Below are positions 23,701 through 35,485 of a DNA stretch of 64,000 nt, piece by piece. Within the stretch, counting starts at the first letter, position 1. Every line of letters begins with the position of its first letter. Below the pieces are notes generated by a model. That model worked only from the letters and a program-made list of their open reading frames with translations. It made no database searches and was not told where the DNA came from. The position numbers were made by a program, and so were the translations under genes. The stretch is taken from positions 296,648-360,647 of the forward strand of contig MNCI01038230.1 of the NCBI GenBank assembly GCA_015680685.1. The letters run 5' to 3'. The DNA is from Gnetum montanum. Taxonomy: Eukaryota; Streptophyta; Gnetopsida; Gnetales; Gnetaceae.

Positions 23701-26020
23701 TCCATCCCAGCCATAATAATGCAACATAGTGAAAGTTGTTAATTTAAAACTAGCTCCTTAGTTGAGTGGCTCAAAATCTAGATTACTAAAAAGACCTTTC
23801 TTTTGAACCAAGAGCCTAACTAAACCCTCACATACACCTACAACTGGCACCCTACTTCTCCATCTCCCTTTGCATCTAATTCATTTGAGTCCCCTTCAAA
23901 ACAAACACCTCCCAAAGTACATACTATTATGTTAGTCCATGCAATAACCAATTGGATAAAGGCTGACCACCTTCCTAAGAAACTATTTGATCTTTGAAGT
24001 TCCCTTATTTATCTTCAAATCACTATGAATGATCCTTGAAAGGCTCTTTTGGATTCAGGTTTTGGTGTTAATATAATTTTCCATGAGATGTATAAAACCT
24101 AGAGCCTACCTCCACTTAAGAAGAGCAACATCTATCTTGAGTTGGCTGATCAATCCATGACTATTCCCCTAGTACTAGTGGAGGACATTATGACCACCAT
24201 TTGTGAATGTTCCAACCCCACCAATTTCCTAGTAATCCAAGTCAAAAATTACATGGGGGACTTATCAATCATCATGCAAAGGGCTTGGTTGAGCATTGTT
24301 GATGCATAATTTAGGATTCAAGATCTTTCCCTTGAAATCTTTAAGAAAATGCATTTGGAAAGATTAAGAAGGAGAAAGTTTCATGCATCATGTATAGTGA
24401 TACAGGGTGCAACTATGTGTAGAAACTATGGATCATTAATAATGTATATATCAAAGCATGCACTTCATATGCTAATATATCTAAAATTTAAAAGTGCCTA
24501 TACGGAATAGCCACAAAGTAGAAGGGCACCTAGTGGCTAATAGTTGATATGGGAAGTAGCACACTTTACATGGAACCTGCTAAAAGCCTAACATGTGCTT
24601 ACATGGAAGGCATGAATGAACTAGAGCAAGTTTATCATCAAAATTTTGTTGATGAAATTGAAAATACCAATTGGAAAGAGTTGGAAATTCTTAAAAATTT
24701 TAAATAATAGCCCTTGAGTTGAAAACTCAACCTATTAGCATGGAATATGCATTCCTGAAAAATGGGAAGTTGGTAATAATTAATGCAAATCTTGCTCTTG
24801 AACAAAAGGAGATGCTACTAAATGTGATCAGCAGATGGCCAACAACCTTTACTTGGTCATATCCTGCACTCATAGGGATTGATTCTAGGATATGCTAGCA
24901 TTATATCTACATTGTTCTAGCTATGAAGCCAAAGAGACAATTGTAGCAGCTGTGAAATCCCAAATTGAAGTTTGTCAAAGAAGAAATAAAACAACTCCTT
25001 AAGGTAGGGTTTATCTATTTCATTGTAAATAGTGAGTGGGTTATCCCACTCATGATTGTGCCAAAGAAAGGTGGCAAGTGGCAAGTCTGCATCAACTTCC
25101 AACTATTGAATATGGAAACATTGAAAGATTACTTTTCATTTCCATTTGTGGATCAGGTGTTGGACACCATTTCTAGGTATTCCTATTATAGTTGTCTAGA
25201 TATTTTTAGTGGCTAAAACCAAATCTAGATCATGCTAGAGGATTAAGCTAAAACAACATTCATGAGTCCATAAGGGACTTTTACATATTGAAGATGCCCT
25301 TTCACCTATACAATGCCCCTACCACATTCCAACACATGGTCTTGAGTATTTTCTAGCAGTAGATTAGTAGCAAGGTGAAAGTATACATGGATGACTTCTC
25401 CACCTATAGGGCTACATTAGAGAAAGCCCTAGACCATCTTGAGCAAGTACTCAAAAGATGTGTGGAGACTAATCTTTGGCTCAATTAGCGAAAGAGCCAG
25501 TTGATGGTCCAAGAGGGTATTATGTTGGGGCATAGAATTATACAAGTAGGAATTCAAGTCAACCCTAAAAAGCTTAGGGTCATCCATGGAATTATCCATC
25601 AACTAAGAACTATAAAAGATGTTTGGTCATTTCTTAGACATACTAGTTATTGCTGAAGATTCATATAAAATTTCTCTAATATCGCAAAACCATTGGTCGA
25701 GCTAACAAACAAAGATGCTCCATTTGCTTGGACTAAAGAATGTGAAAATACATTCTAATAGCTAAAGAAGAAATTTGTAGAAAATCCAATTCTACAAGAA
25801 CTAGACTGGTCTATACCATTTCATGTCATGACAGATGCATCAAATTATGCCTTGGGGACTACGCTTATGTAATTGGATGACAAGGAACATCCATATTACA
25901 TCCACTATGCAAGTTGAAGCATTTTGTGTGCATAGCTGAAATACATTAGAATAGAGAAAAAACTAATGATGGTGGTGTATGGTCTAAAGAATTTCAGGCA
26001 CTATCTGCTTGGATACAAGA
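23701..26020 (+). pseudogene. Protease, RT and RNase H part of pol, element B
   Basis: A protease-like stretch has LLDSGFGVNI (about 24045-24075). After a linker, RT starts at SMEYAFLKNGK (about 24738) and runs through VKEEIKQLLKVGF, SEWVIPLMIVPKKGGKW, VCINFQLLNM, FPFVDQVLDTISR and SCLDIFSG (24965-25216), then VYMDDFSTY (about 25380-25410), VLKRCVETNLWLN and, in RNase H, NFRHYLLGYK (about 25990-26017). The wording matches Athila-lineage RT. Pol breaks off after KMF at about 26025, where a family II LTR in the opposite direction begins. The rest of RNase H and integrase are not found downstream. Confidence 0.8.
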
Positions 26021-26601
26021 TGTTTGAAATAGCATTTTGGGTACATATCTATTGGGTGGAAATATAACGTTACCCTCCATATCACACCATTACATCTATT
26101 CATCCTAATGTAGGATGAAGGTGAAATTCAGCACAAACTCATTTGGATGAGTGTATACAACCTTGCATACCTATGGAACCAATGGTTTAGTATCTTCAAG
26201 CTTGCAAGAAGAAGAAGAAATTTTGAAAAAAAAAATAAAATTGTTAGTGTTTTTATAATTTTTTATGCATAGTGGAAATGATATTGACCTTTAGGTTATT
26301 ACAATGATATAATGGTATTCACTTAAACCTAAACTGCACACATTCCACAAACAAAGTCCCTAGCAATGGTGTTAATGATGAGTGGCCAAGTACCCCTATA
26401 TCCAACCATACGAATCACAAAGCATTGCACGATTTATTCGAATTCTATGGAATTTATCATTTCTAATGCACTAGCCCTTTAGGAAGTGAATCTAGCCTTA
26501 AGATTCATCATTGTCCTCCCAATTACACTTGTGATATATGTTTGTATGGTTAAGTGTAACTAAGGTGTCTAATTTATATCATTTTTATGTTTTATAGTCA
26601 G
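26021..26601 (-). repeat. Family II LTR, minus orientation, first piece (3' LTR of D)
   Basis: The reverse complement aligns with 5320-5900 of the B LTR and the sequence just after it. It is cut by element C at 26601 and continues at 54931; the GTCAG duplication proves the join. I take it as the 3' LTR of the minus-strand element D. Its inner end against B (26021-26045) is not resolved to a base, and the partner duplication lies beyond the window. Confidence 0.65.
26597..26601. repeat. Target site duplication of element C, left copy (GTCAG)
   Basis: GTCAG precedes TGAAACACC of the 5' LTR of C and is repeated at 54926-54930 directly after the terminal TTACA of the 3' LTR. Confidence 0.88.
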
Positions 26602-28262
26602 TGAAACACCTCAAAAAATATGAGGTCATCCTGGCTTCACTAGGCCTTGCAATCTGCGCAACACTATGGAAGTTCTCCAGGAGAAGAATGCTCTATGTTC
26701 GGGTTGACCAGTTTGGAAAATTTTCTACTTTAGGTGTCAATAGGTTCTATGTCATCTTGCCTGTCCATCAAAGTAGTTTGCCCAATTGAAAGCCTGCCCA
26801 GAAATGGCATATAGAGTTGGCAATAGCATTCTGGATGTGTAAAAAATAGTTCAGCAACTTTTCTAAGTCATGAAGTCAGCCACACTATGCTACACTATGT
26901 AGCATAGCAAGCTTCAGAAGACGATGGTGGAATGAAGTACTACGCTACACGACGTCACAAGCATAGCATGGAAACAACTTAATTAACCACTCCCCTCGCC
27001 CAATTTCGAGTTCTGCAATGACATCCCTTACCGTCAGGAAGTGGTGGACCATGTTTGCTACTATGCTACGTTGAGCTACATGTTGCAGCAAGGTGTAGCA
27101 ATCCTGTGGAAGAGACAGAAGGCAGTTTGAAAGGAAGAGTCAACAAAGTTCACAAGACTTGCATCGCAGAAGACAAGGTTTGCAAATCAACAAAGCTTTT
27201 TCTAACTAAAGTTGGTCGTTACGCTACGTAGCATAGCATAATGTAGCAAGCATGTGACACATACCAGAATGCGTGACAAAGTGTTATGGCTACGCAAATC
27301 ATGCTACGTCATAAAGCATAGCAAGGTATGCAGGTGGTTGAGTGACATCAATGCACCTCACCTAATCGAACCGTTGGCACATGCCCCCAAACATTGACAG
27401 TATAATTATGGCATAGTAGGATTGCAGTTATTGCATATAGGTTCGCATCGCAATGGTCATGTAGGTCCAACAGTCACAATAAAAACACAAGTGGTGCCAG
27501 CAAGACAGCAAAAGCTCAAGGCATGTAGCATTCAAACCATCCCTTTCGCACGTCCTTGGTCCTATAAATACCCTAGTAAACAGCATGTAAAGGCTCTCCC
27601 AGCTTGTATTCTCTCTCTCTCTCTCTCCCTTGGAAATTCCTAAAGGTTGATAATTTTGAAAAGGAATTGACCTCTCTCTTGAAGAAAACAGCTTCCAAGG
27701 GTGGGAACTTTGAAATTCTGAAGCTGCTAGCGTGGAGTCCTGTCTTCATTTCTACCACCTTGGTAAAATCCTTCATTGTGTGTGCCCAAAGCCGCACTCG
27801 AACACATAGCTCTCTCTACTCAACATACCTTGGTTACTCTTGAGACTCTTCCACTCTGTCACGCTATGCGACCAATTGTATCCACCTTGATTGAGCAAGT
27901 TTGTAGCTTTGGAGTGGTGCATGTTTCTAACTATACTTTACTCTATTTCTTACTTGTTGTCTCGTTTCGCATCATTTTCTGTCTAATTCACTTTAAGCAT
28001 CATTTCATATTATTGTTGCATTTTTTTATGATTTCTCTCCTGCTTCATTTATTTCCAAGCATTATCTCACATTTCGCACTATTTATGTTGTAAAAGGCTA
28101 TATAGATGTCGACGTAAGTCCCTGTTTGATCAACAAAACCGTTCAAGGTGCCCCATATCCACACACATTCCCAGCATAGCCCTTCCATGGATATAGGGTC
28201 GAGACTATCATGTCCACCGACCTCTCAGTGTTTTCCAGCTACTGACGTTTTTGGTCGCTACA
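26602..28262 (+). repeat. 5' LTR of element C (1.66 kb)
   Basis: It starts TGAAACACCTC and ends GGTCGCTACA, matching the 3' LTR at 53200-54925 along its whole length. U3 is packed with GCTATGCTACATAGC-like words (26880-27320). A short (TC)n run follows the TATA box at about 27609-27628. The hydrophobic open frame at 27776-28093 also occurs in the other LTR but looks like a by-product of T-rich sequence. Confidence 0.92.
27561..27570 (+). promoter_or_regulatory. TATA box, 5' LTR of C
   Basis: CCTATAAATA in the context TTGGTCCTATAAATACCC, conserved in the other C LTR and in A. Confidence 0.75.
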
Positions 28263-28285
28263 GTTTTATGGTACTAGAAGAAGGG
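28263..28285 (+). other. Primer binding site of element C
   Basis: TGGTACTAGAAGAAGGG begins six bases after the LTR end. G has TGGTGCTAGAAGGAGGG in the same place. A TGG start fits pairing with a tRNA 3' CCA end; I do not identify the tRNA. Confidence 0.7.
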
Positions 28286-28344
28286 CCTTCTGATGCCTTT
28301 TCTATGTGTCATAGTAGTTCTATGCGCCTTCTACATCCTGATAT

Positions 28345-29092
28345 GCATAAGGGTGGATGTGATACCCCCGTGGTTATTTACACTTTATACAGTGTAGATT
28401 GGTCGCCTCAACGATTCCTTGGGAGCCCCACAAAATACAAAACCTCTGGTTGCCTGAAAACTAGCGTGTTTATGGTAGTCTTACATGTGTCTTGCACCCC
28501 ATCACGTGTGGTGCAAGACGGTTACCTTGATGGTTCCCCTAGAGCCTTGTGAGACATAAAGCCTACGTGTACGCTAGTTAGCTTACCTATCTCATGATCT
28601 TCCACTCATTCTGTACCCCACCTCCTGTGGTATAGAGCAGTCACTTCGATCGTCCCTCAGGGATCTAGCGAGACCTAGAGCTTTAACTAGCCAGTTAGCT
28701 TACCCATCTTACAGTAGTTTTTCATGCGTTCCATACCCTACCTCGTGCGGTACAGGGTGGTCACTTCGACGGTCCCTCGGGGATCCTGTGAGACATAAAG
28801 CCTTTGTGGTAGCTAGCTAGCTTTCTAGTCTTACAGTAGTTTTGCATGTGCTTTGCATCCTATTGCATACTTGTGTAAATGTGACACCCATATGTGGTTG
28901 TTTATGCCTTGTGTGGTGTGGATCGGTCACCTCGATGGTTCCTCGGGAACCTGGAAAAACATAAAGCCTTCTTTTCTTTTTTGCTGTTCTCAGATTTTCT
29001 TACTCATCAGCATCTTGTTGCATAACCGTTGTATCTTTTTCACATAAGTTTCTTCTCTTTACATAGCTATTTGCATAATTACTTGCTTGACA
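28345..29092 (+). repeat. Leader of C with ~120-bp tandem repeats, each with a hairpin
   Basis: Four to five units spaced 110-122 bp apart begin near 28479, 28590, 28707 and 28829, with a weaker one earlier. Shared words are GGTCAC.TCGA.GGT.CCTC, GAGACATAAAGCC and TCTTACAGTAGTTTT. Each of the three central units holds a short inverted repeat: 28491-28516, 28612-28633 and 28733-28753. A TTTTTTGCTGTTCTCAG tract ends near 28992. As leader between primer site and gag it may hold the packaging signal; that is inference. Confidence 0.7.
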
Positions 29093-30571
29093 ATGGCATT
29101 TGCAAATACTGCTGCCAATGCTTTCAACGTGGAAGTCCCCTTCGACATTGGAGCTCCCATTATGGCTCAAGGCACTACTGGTGCTGAGCAATTGTTGAAT
29201 CCGATGCAAGAGACCTGCTGATCTCTCAGAATCCAGAACCAAGGACCAAAGAGATTAGCCCAGCAACATGAGCATTATACTTTCCTTTACGTGAAGGTGC
29301 AGGCAAACCTGCCCTTAGATTTACACAAAATCAAAGAAAATGTAGCTTTGAATTCACCTATTGTAACGGAAAAGAATTTATTCCTACCCCCAGCATTTCT
29401 CTACCTTTAACGCAAACATACCAAAGGCTTTTAGACTAACTAATTTAGCTGGCTAGGCTAAGGGAGCAACAGGACACAGCGTCCAATCAAGAGGATGCCT
29501 TTCAAGATGTTCAAGAGGAACTTGATGCCCAATCAGATGAGGGAGGCCCAATTGACCCCACTCCTTTCCATTCTACCTAGTCCTTTGGGCCAAACCAACA
29601 TCTACTAATGCTCCCTTTGTCATTATGCCCACTCTCCCACAACCCAGGGCCATGGTTGCTGTGGAAAACCACACCACTTGCACGGTGTCTCAATGCCCGC
29701 TCTCTCCTATTGTGCCTGTTCCATTCACGGTTACTTTCTAACCATAGGCTGTCTGATAGCCGACCCCTGCAAGGTAGCATCTACCAACCGCGGTTGCCCT
29801 ACCACATGTACATGCTATGCCAACTCCGTAAGCATACGCAACTACCGCCTCATTCACGTCGGCTCCACCCATTATGGCCGGCCCCAACCCATCCACATGG
29901 TGGGCCCCATTTGCCTCTTCGTCTATTCTACAACCATCATAGATGTCTCATTACGTTCGCCCTCAGATCAGCCCAACCCTGAAAATGGTACATCCTGGCA
30001 TGGGGCCATGCTCTGTCCCACCGGTAACCCAAACGGTTTATCTGGTGACTCAACCCACTATTATCGCTTCGACAATACCACCCACCAAGTGGTGGACAAT
30101 GCAAACCACATCTTTAGCGGGGGCGATCCCAATGGCACCGTTGATGGGTCAACCCCCCACCGCCACCATGCCGCATATGGGAATTACTTCTGTAGTTCCT
30201 CAACCTTCTACGACATCACTGAGTCTGGACCAAGCATTTTAGGTCATCCAGACCCTCACTAAAGAGATAAAATGCCTCAAGGCTGCTAGGGCTAATACAG
30301 TCCAAGTCATGGATTTTTATCAAGTTGACCCTATCAGCCCCACAATACTTTCTTTAACATTACCACATGGGATGTCCCTCCCGCACTTCACGAAATACGA
30401 TGGGGAAGGGGATCCTAATGCACATCTTGTTACTTTTTGGTCCAAGTCTCTGCTGCTACAGCAATGGGTGCATACAATTATCTGTGTCTTCGCCATGTCC
30501 TTAGCTGGGAAAGCTCTGGATTGGTACCGTGCGTTACCACGCTCATCCATTTCAACTTTGGAAGAGCTGTT
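29093..30571 (+). pseudogene. Gag of element C, N-terminal half
   Basis: The start is the ATG at 29093 (MAFANTAANAFNVEVPFD), just after the leader. It passes through a Gln/Glu-rich region, a Pro/Thr-rich region (29610-30240, open in two frames) and the core: DFYQVDPIS (about 30309), LPHGMSLPHFTKY, GEGDPNAHLVTF and LDWYRALPRSSIST, ending at EEL where G is inserted. A frame change near 29220 and a few stops break it. The core is the strongest family I gag match in the window. Gag resumes at 44537. Confidence 0.88.
30567..30571. repeat. Target site duplication of element G, left copy (CTGTT)
   Basis: CTGTT precedes TGAAACACCAC of the 5' LTR of G and is repeated at 44532-44536 after the 3' LTR. 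The gag frame of C runs cleanly across the join. Confidence 0.9.
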
Positions 30572-30949
30572 TGAAACACCACAAAAATTTTAGCAACACT
30601 TCCAAACAACTTTAGAGCCTATGAAATGGCTTCAAGCAGCCCACCATGGAGCAAGCAAGGTTCCCCTGGGGCCCATAAATCACGACAGCAAGTCTCGGCA
30701 TCAAGGATCACCCGTTTCAAGGTCAAAAGTGGAATTTTGGCTAAGTACAATGTGCTTACGCTGTGTTTACGCTACACAGCGTAAGGATCAGCATCACCAA
30801 CATTTGGGGCCCTGAAACTGAGTCAAAACAGGCTGAAATCAAGCATAAGGACCTCCCATGACCTTCACCAAGATCCCCACCAGCTCCCAGCCTCCAGAAA
30901 ATCAAAATTCAGGCCTTAAATGAGGTGTTTTCAGTTGATTATGCTGAGG

Positions 30950-31600
30950 CTACATTTTCTTATGCTGCACAACGTAAAACACTATTCATTGCGTGAACAC
31001 TATTCACAGCATAAAATACTATTCATTGCGTGAACACTATTCATAGTGTAAAACACTATTCATTATGCTGAGGCTACATTTTCTTACGCTGCACAGCGTA
31101 AAATACTATTCACAGCATAAAACACTATTCATCGCATGAACACTAATCACAGCGTAAAATACTATTCATTACGCCGAGGCTACAATTTCTTACACTGCAC
31201 CACGTAAAACACTATTCATAGCATAAAACATTATTCAACGCGTGAACACTATTCACAGCATAAAACACTATTCATTACATTGAGGCTACATTTTCTTACG
31301 TTGCACAACGTAAAACACTATTCATCACGTGAACACTATTCACAGCGTAAAAATACTATTCATTACACTAAGGCTACATTTTCTTACGCTACACCACATA
31401 AAACACTATTCACAGCGTAAAACACTATTCATTGTGTGAACACTATTCACAACGTAAAACATTATTCATCACATGAATACTATTCACAACATAAAACACT
31501 ATTCATCAAGTGAACACTGTTCATAGCGTAAAATACTATTCATCGCATGAACACTATTCACGGCATAAAACAGTATTCATTAAGTCGACACTATTCATCA
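30950..31600 (+). repeat. Minisatellite inside the 5' LTR of G
   Basis: Many variants of GCGTAAAACACTATTCA and CGCGTGAACACTATTCACA alternate, with a longer unit GAGGCTACATTTTCTTACGC inserted every ~100-130 bp. The matching array in the 3' LTR lies at 43125-43830, with a different arrangement. Confidence 0.85.
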
Positions 31601-32040
31601 ACAACTTCCACAAAATTCTAGAAAAATTTTAGAAAATGGCAGAAAATTCTTGGCATCAGCAACTTCTAGAAAATTCTAGAAAATTTTAGAAAGACTCAGG
31701 GACAAAGAAGTTTCAAGCAAGAAGGGGTTGAATTTCTCTTGTTGTACATTTCATTGTAAATCCACATGTGTCGGATGTCAGGCCCTCATGTTTAAATTAA
31801 ATGTACTTTTATGTGCTTGAATAACCCATAAATTGTAAAATGCAATGTATCTGGTCAAGAATGTAGCTTGCCAACACACATCCAACTCGTGCACAACTGT
31901 CTGACACACATCCAACTCTCGCCAGCACACATCCAACCCTAGCACAACTGTCCATTGGATACATGTCACAAGATCCACTCTCCTCTCATCTCTCAGCTGT
32001 TGATTCCATTCTGGAATTTTATGCCGAAGCCCGGCCCAAC

Positions 32041-32050
32041 CCTATAAATA
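32041..32050 (+). promoter_or_regulatory. TATA box, 5' LTR of G
   Basis: CCTATAAATA; the same sequence is at 43928-43937 in the 3' LTR. Confidence 0.7.
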
Positions 32051-32641
32051 CCCTATCAATTCACATAAATCGGGGTTGGAAATTGGAGAGATTGGCGATT
32101 ATGAGAAAGTAAAGAACCTACAATCCTTGGGTGCTTGGCACATCTGACTATTGGCATCCAAGTATTTCTCATGTTCATCACATCACATCATCGCATCATC
32201 ACTTTAGACATCATCCCAAGGCTTAGTGCTTGACCTGCCATCCACACATGCAGCTACACTTTAACTGGTGCATATCTTTTTATTAAACAATACAATATAG
32301 TTCATTGCCTTCCATTTACATTTTTTAGTTCTATTTATGCTTTGTTTACAATATAGTTTTGTCTACGCTTTATTTGTAATTTGGTACACTATGTTTACAT
32401 TTTGTGTCATTTGCATTCCGTTTACATCCCATTTACGTTGTTCACGATAACCCCAGCGCTAGTTGTAGCTTACGCTCAAGGAAGTCCTTGGTTGATTTGC
32501 ATGCAAACCATCCAAGGCACTCTACCTTTGTTCCATTTTCCAGCTTACCCTCAAGCGAATGTAGGGTCAGCTGTGGCTGCCCGACGATCTCTCGGTGTTT
32601 ATTTCCCTTCCAACCTCACACCAACGATTTAGGTTAATACA

Positions 32642-32663
32642 GTTTTTGGTGCTAGAAGGAGGG
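32642..32663 (+). other. Primer binding site of element G
   Basis: TGGTGCTAGAAGGAGGG begins five bases after the LTR end; C has a near-identical sequence in the same place. Confidence 0.75.
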
Positions 32664-33071
32664 CCAAACTTATTTTCTATTTAATCAAAACGCTGATCAC
32701 GTTACCTATTAAAACATTGCCCAAACCAAGTGCTAAAACCATGCTGCTACAATGCTTACAGTGTTCATGCTGCTACAGTGTTTACGCTGCTATAGTGCTC
32801 ATGATGCTACAGTGTTTACGCTGCTATAGTGCTCACGCTTCTAGAGTGTTTTATGCTGCTACAGTACCGCTACAGTGTTTTTTTTAACAAAAACACATAA
32901 AATGCATCCATTTCAAAGCCGAATTCACTATAATTCGCACCTAGATAAATTTTCAATATGTGTGGGTATAATTTATCTGTATGAATATTAAAAATGCATC
33001 CATTTCAAAGCCGAATTCAGTGTAATTCGCACCTAGATAATTCAAAGATGACTTTGCAGCCTAATTTGAAC
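32664..33071 (+). repeat. Leader of G with two repeat types
   Basis: About 32735-32885 repeats GCTGCTACAGTGTTTAC / GCTGCTATAGTGCTCA. Then 32899-32948 and 32991-33040 are 50-bp near-identical direct repeats containing TTTCAAAGCCGAATTCA. No coding sequence is seen before the ATG at 33072. Confidence 0.75.
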
Positions 33072-35210
33072 ATGGAGAATCATACCATACCATTAGTCCC
33101 CATGCCCAAAAAAACTCATTATTCCATCCTTTCCTGGAAGAAACTGTATTTGCTTTTTCATTAGCAAACACTTGAGCACCTGTTCCCCATTCCATTTCTA
33201 TCTTCTCCATGCTCAACAACATTCACTCTGATACATCCACTTCCATCATTCCTCCACCAGTACATTCCCAACAACTCCCCCAAACCAACACAGGGTCAAT
33301 CTTCCAACCTTAAGTAATTGGAATGCCATCAGTCATACCAACTTCCACATCCACCCATTACATACCCCAGGTGAAAATTCATGGGGCACCATTGATTACC
33401 CCAACCCAACATGTTTACGGTGTTACCTCACAACCTGTGGCTGGGCAGTGGGTTCCACTGGCTATAGTCTCAATCCAGAATACTATCCCACTACAACCAA
33501 TATCAGCCCAACAACCTCCCTTTCCAATGCAACAATTAAACCATTATCATCCATAATTTGTGCAATCCACTGGTTTGCCTACCACCCAAGAATGGGCAGA
33601 CACACAAAAAATGATGCACTCGTTGGTAGAAGAATTATAACTCCTTAAAACTTTCAACAATGAGGAAGTCAAGGTACTAGATTTCTATCAAGTTGACCTA
33701 ATTGACTCCTCAGTTCCACCCTTGACCTTGCCAAAAGGAGTCTCATTACCTCAAGTAACCAAGTACAATGAAGAAGGAGACCCAAATGCCCACCTAGTGA
33801 CATTCAGAACCAAAAGCCTTTTACTTCAAGCATGGCCCCATGTAATTTTACAAGTGTTTGTAATGTCCTTAACCGGAAAAGCCTTAGACTGGTATTGAGC
33901 CTTACCCCATAGTTCCATATCTTCTCTGAAATATTTTTTGCACCAATTTGTCACCCGTTTCAAATACAATCTAAAACCTAAAGCCACGTTAGATAGCCTG
34001 AACCAAATTAAACAAGTGCCTTTAGAGCCAGCATAGAAGTTTATCCAAAGATGGAGTGCCACCCTGAATGAACTTCATGAACCTATTCCTGAAACATATT
34101 TACTTACCATCCTTAAGTCGGTCATGAATGACTTCATTAAATCAAAGCTTTATTATCTAAAACCTCGTACTCTGAGTCAGGAATTTGTACAAATTAAAGA
34201 CATAGAAGAGGCTACATAAACAGGTAATGACCCAACCTACTCAACCTTTAGGATCCAACACACGAGAAAAGATAAATCCAAAACAACGGTAGCAGCAGTG
34301 GCTCAGGGAAAACAACCCGCTATCCCAAACAACTATGAGAGAACAACACCTACTCATACACCTAAAAATTCCTCAAATAGAAACAACAACACAGCTCATG
34401 CCCGTACCTTCGAAAGGAAAGACCCAGCTCAATACACACCATTTCCCATGAAGCCTTCACAACTACTTGATCAACTTCTAAAGGCCAAGCTAATTCAACA
34501 CAAACAAATGTCTCCTATGGCCTCACAAAGACATGATCGCTTTTGCGAATTAACCAAAAATCTAGCCTTAGAAACAACTAAGAACCTCCTATTCCAAAAG
34601 GCTTTAGCTTGGATAGATTTTGCAAGTATCACCAATGACCCGGACATGAAACTGATTACTGCTTTACGTTGAAACAAGACATACAATGCATGGTTGATAG
34701 GGGCGAAGTAGTATTCGATGAGGCGAACCTAGTAAGACCTCAAAACCAATCCATGGGGGTCTACAAGGATCATCTCAACGCCAATGATGCACCATATGTG
34801 ATTAATAGTATCCATGTGGAAAATAGACAAGACGTTCCACGAGGACCTTTTGTGATTTAGAGGCCTGCAGAAAACACAGCTACCCCAACATCTCCTCTAG
34901 CCCCTTTCATCATCCGCACATCTCCCGCACCACAAAGACCATTCGTCATTCGCATACCTCCTTTAGTTGCCACAACAAACATATCATCTAAAAACTGACC
35001 CATTCCCTTTGTGATCCAAGTTCCAAAACACCTTGGCACACAACCCACCTCCACTTCTCGATGACCTTTGCGAGAACGTCTTACCAATAGGCTAATAAGA
35101 GAGTGCCTGGAAAGAGAAAAAAGAGAGCACATGGAGCAAGAAAACCATTGAAATGAATTAGGACTACCAAAGCCTACATCGCTAAACATTGTTCCCATGA
35201 GTCCATCCAT
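33072..35210 (+). pseudogene. Gag of element G
   Basis: It follows the leader. The N-terminal part is Pro/Thr/Gln-rich. The core (about 33670-34200) reads DFYQVDLIDSS, LPKGVSLPQVTKY, EEGDPNAHLVTF, MSLTGKALDWY, FVTRFKYNLKP and NDFIKSKLYYLKP. An open frame at 34298-34672 carries the basic linker. At about 34600-34680 the zinc-knuckle region (DRFCKYHQ.PGHETDYCF) is in another frame, so one frameshift is needed. Stops at 33898 (TGA) and 34034-34036 (TAG) lie at codons that are Arg and Gln in relatives. The C-terminal end is ill defined. Confidence 0.85.
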
Positions 35211-35485
35211 TAATGAGCCTAGTACAAGTCACCAAAGCAAAGATGATGTCACAAGTCATATCTGAAACTCAGCATCATTAGCTACTAACGTAAAAACCCC
35301 CTCCATAAGAAATATGAATACTGGGTCAAATGGACCAAATCTCTATGGATAAGAATGTTCCAAATGGTAAAGACCTAGTAAGTGCATTGACCTAGGTCAC
35401 ATAACCCTTAAAACAAAATAATACTTCTCTATGTTTGTATGACCTAGTAATGACTTCACTAGTACATCGAAAGGCTCTCGTATAG
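35211..35485 (+). other. Gag-protease linker of G, degraded
   Basis: Low-complexity Ser/Asn/Thr-rich readings with stops, lying between the gag tail and the protease frame. No separate gene. Confidence 0.4.

Larger units (their letters stand above)
30572..32641 (+). repeat. 5' LTR of element G (2.07 kb)
   Basis: It starts TGAAACACCACAAAAATT and ends GATTTAGGTTAATACA, matching 42750-44531. It is about 290 bp longer than the 3' LTR, mainly because 31660-32030 has no counterpart there. Confidence 0.92.

Noticed and set aside
27600-27630. (TC)n microsatellite as a feature of its own
   Set aside because: About ten units, part of the LTR just after the TATA box; noted with the LTR.
27776-28093. 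Hydrophobic 105-codon open frame in the LTR of C, also open at 54445-54768
   Set aside because: It occurs in both LTRs simply because they are copies. The sequence is T-rich, giving Leu/Phe-rich readings; A's LTR does not keep it and no start context or family was seen.
29608-30262. Two overlapping long plus-strand open frames (124 and 194 codons) in C
   Set aside because: They lie in the Pro/Thr-rich part of gag, where low-complexity sequence stays open in several frames. The gag frame is set by the conserved core that follows.
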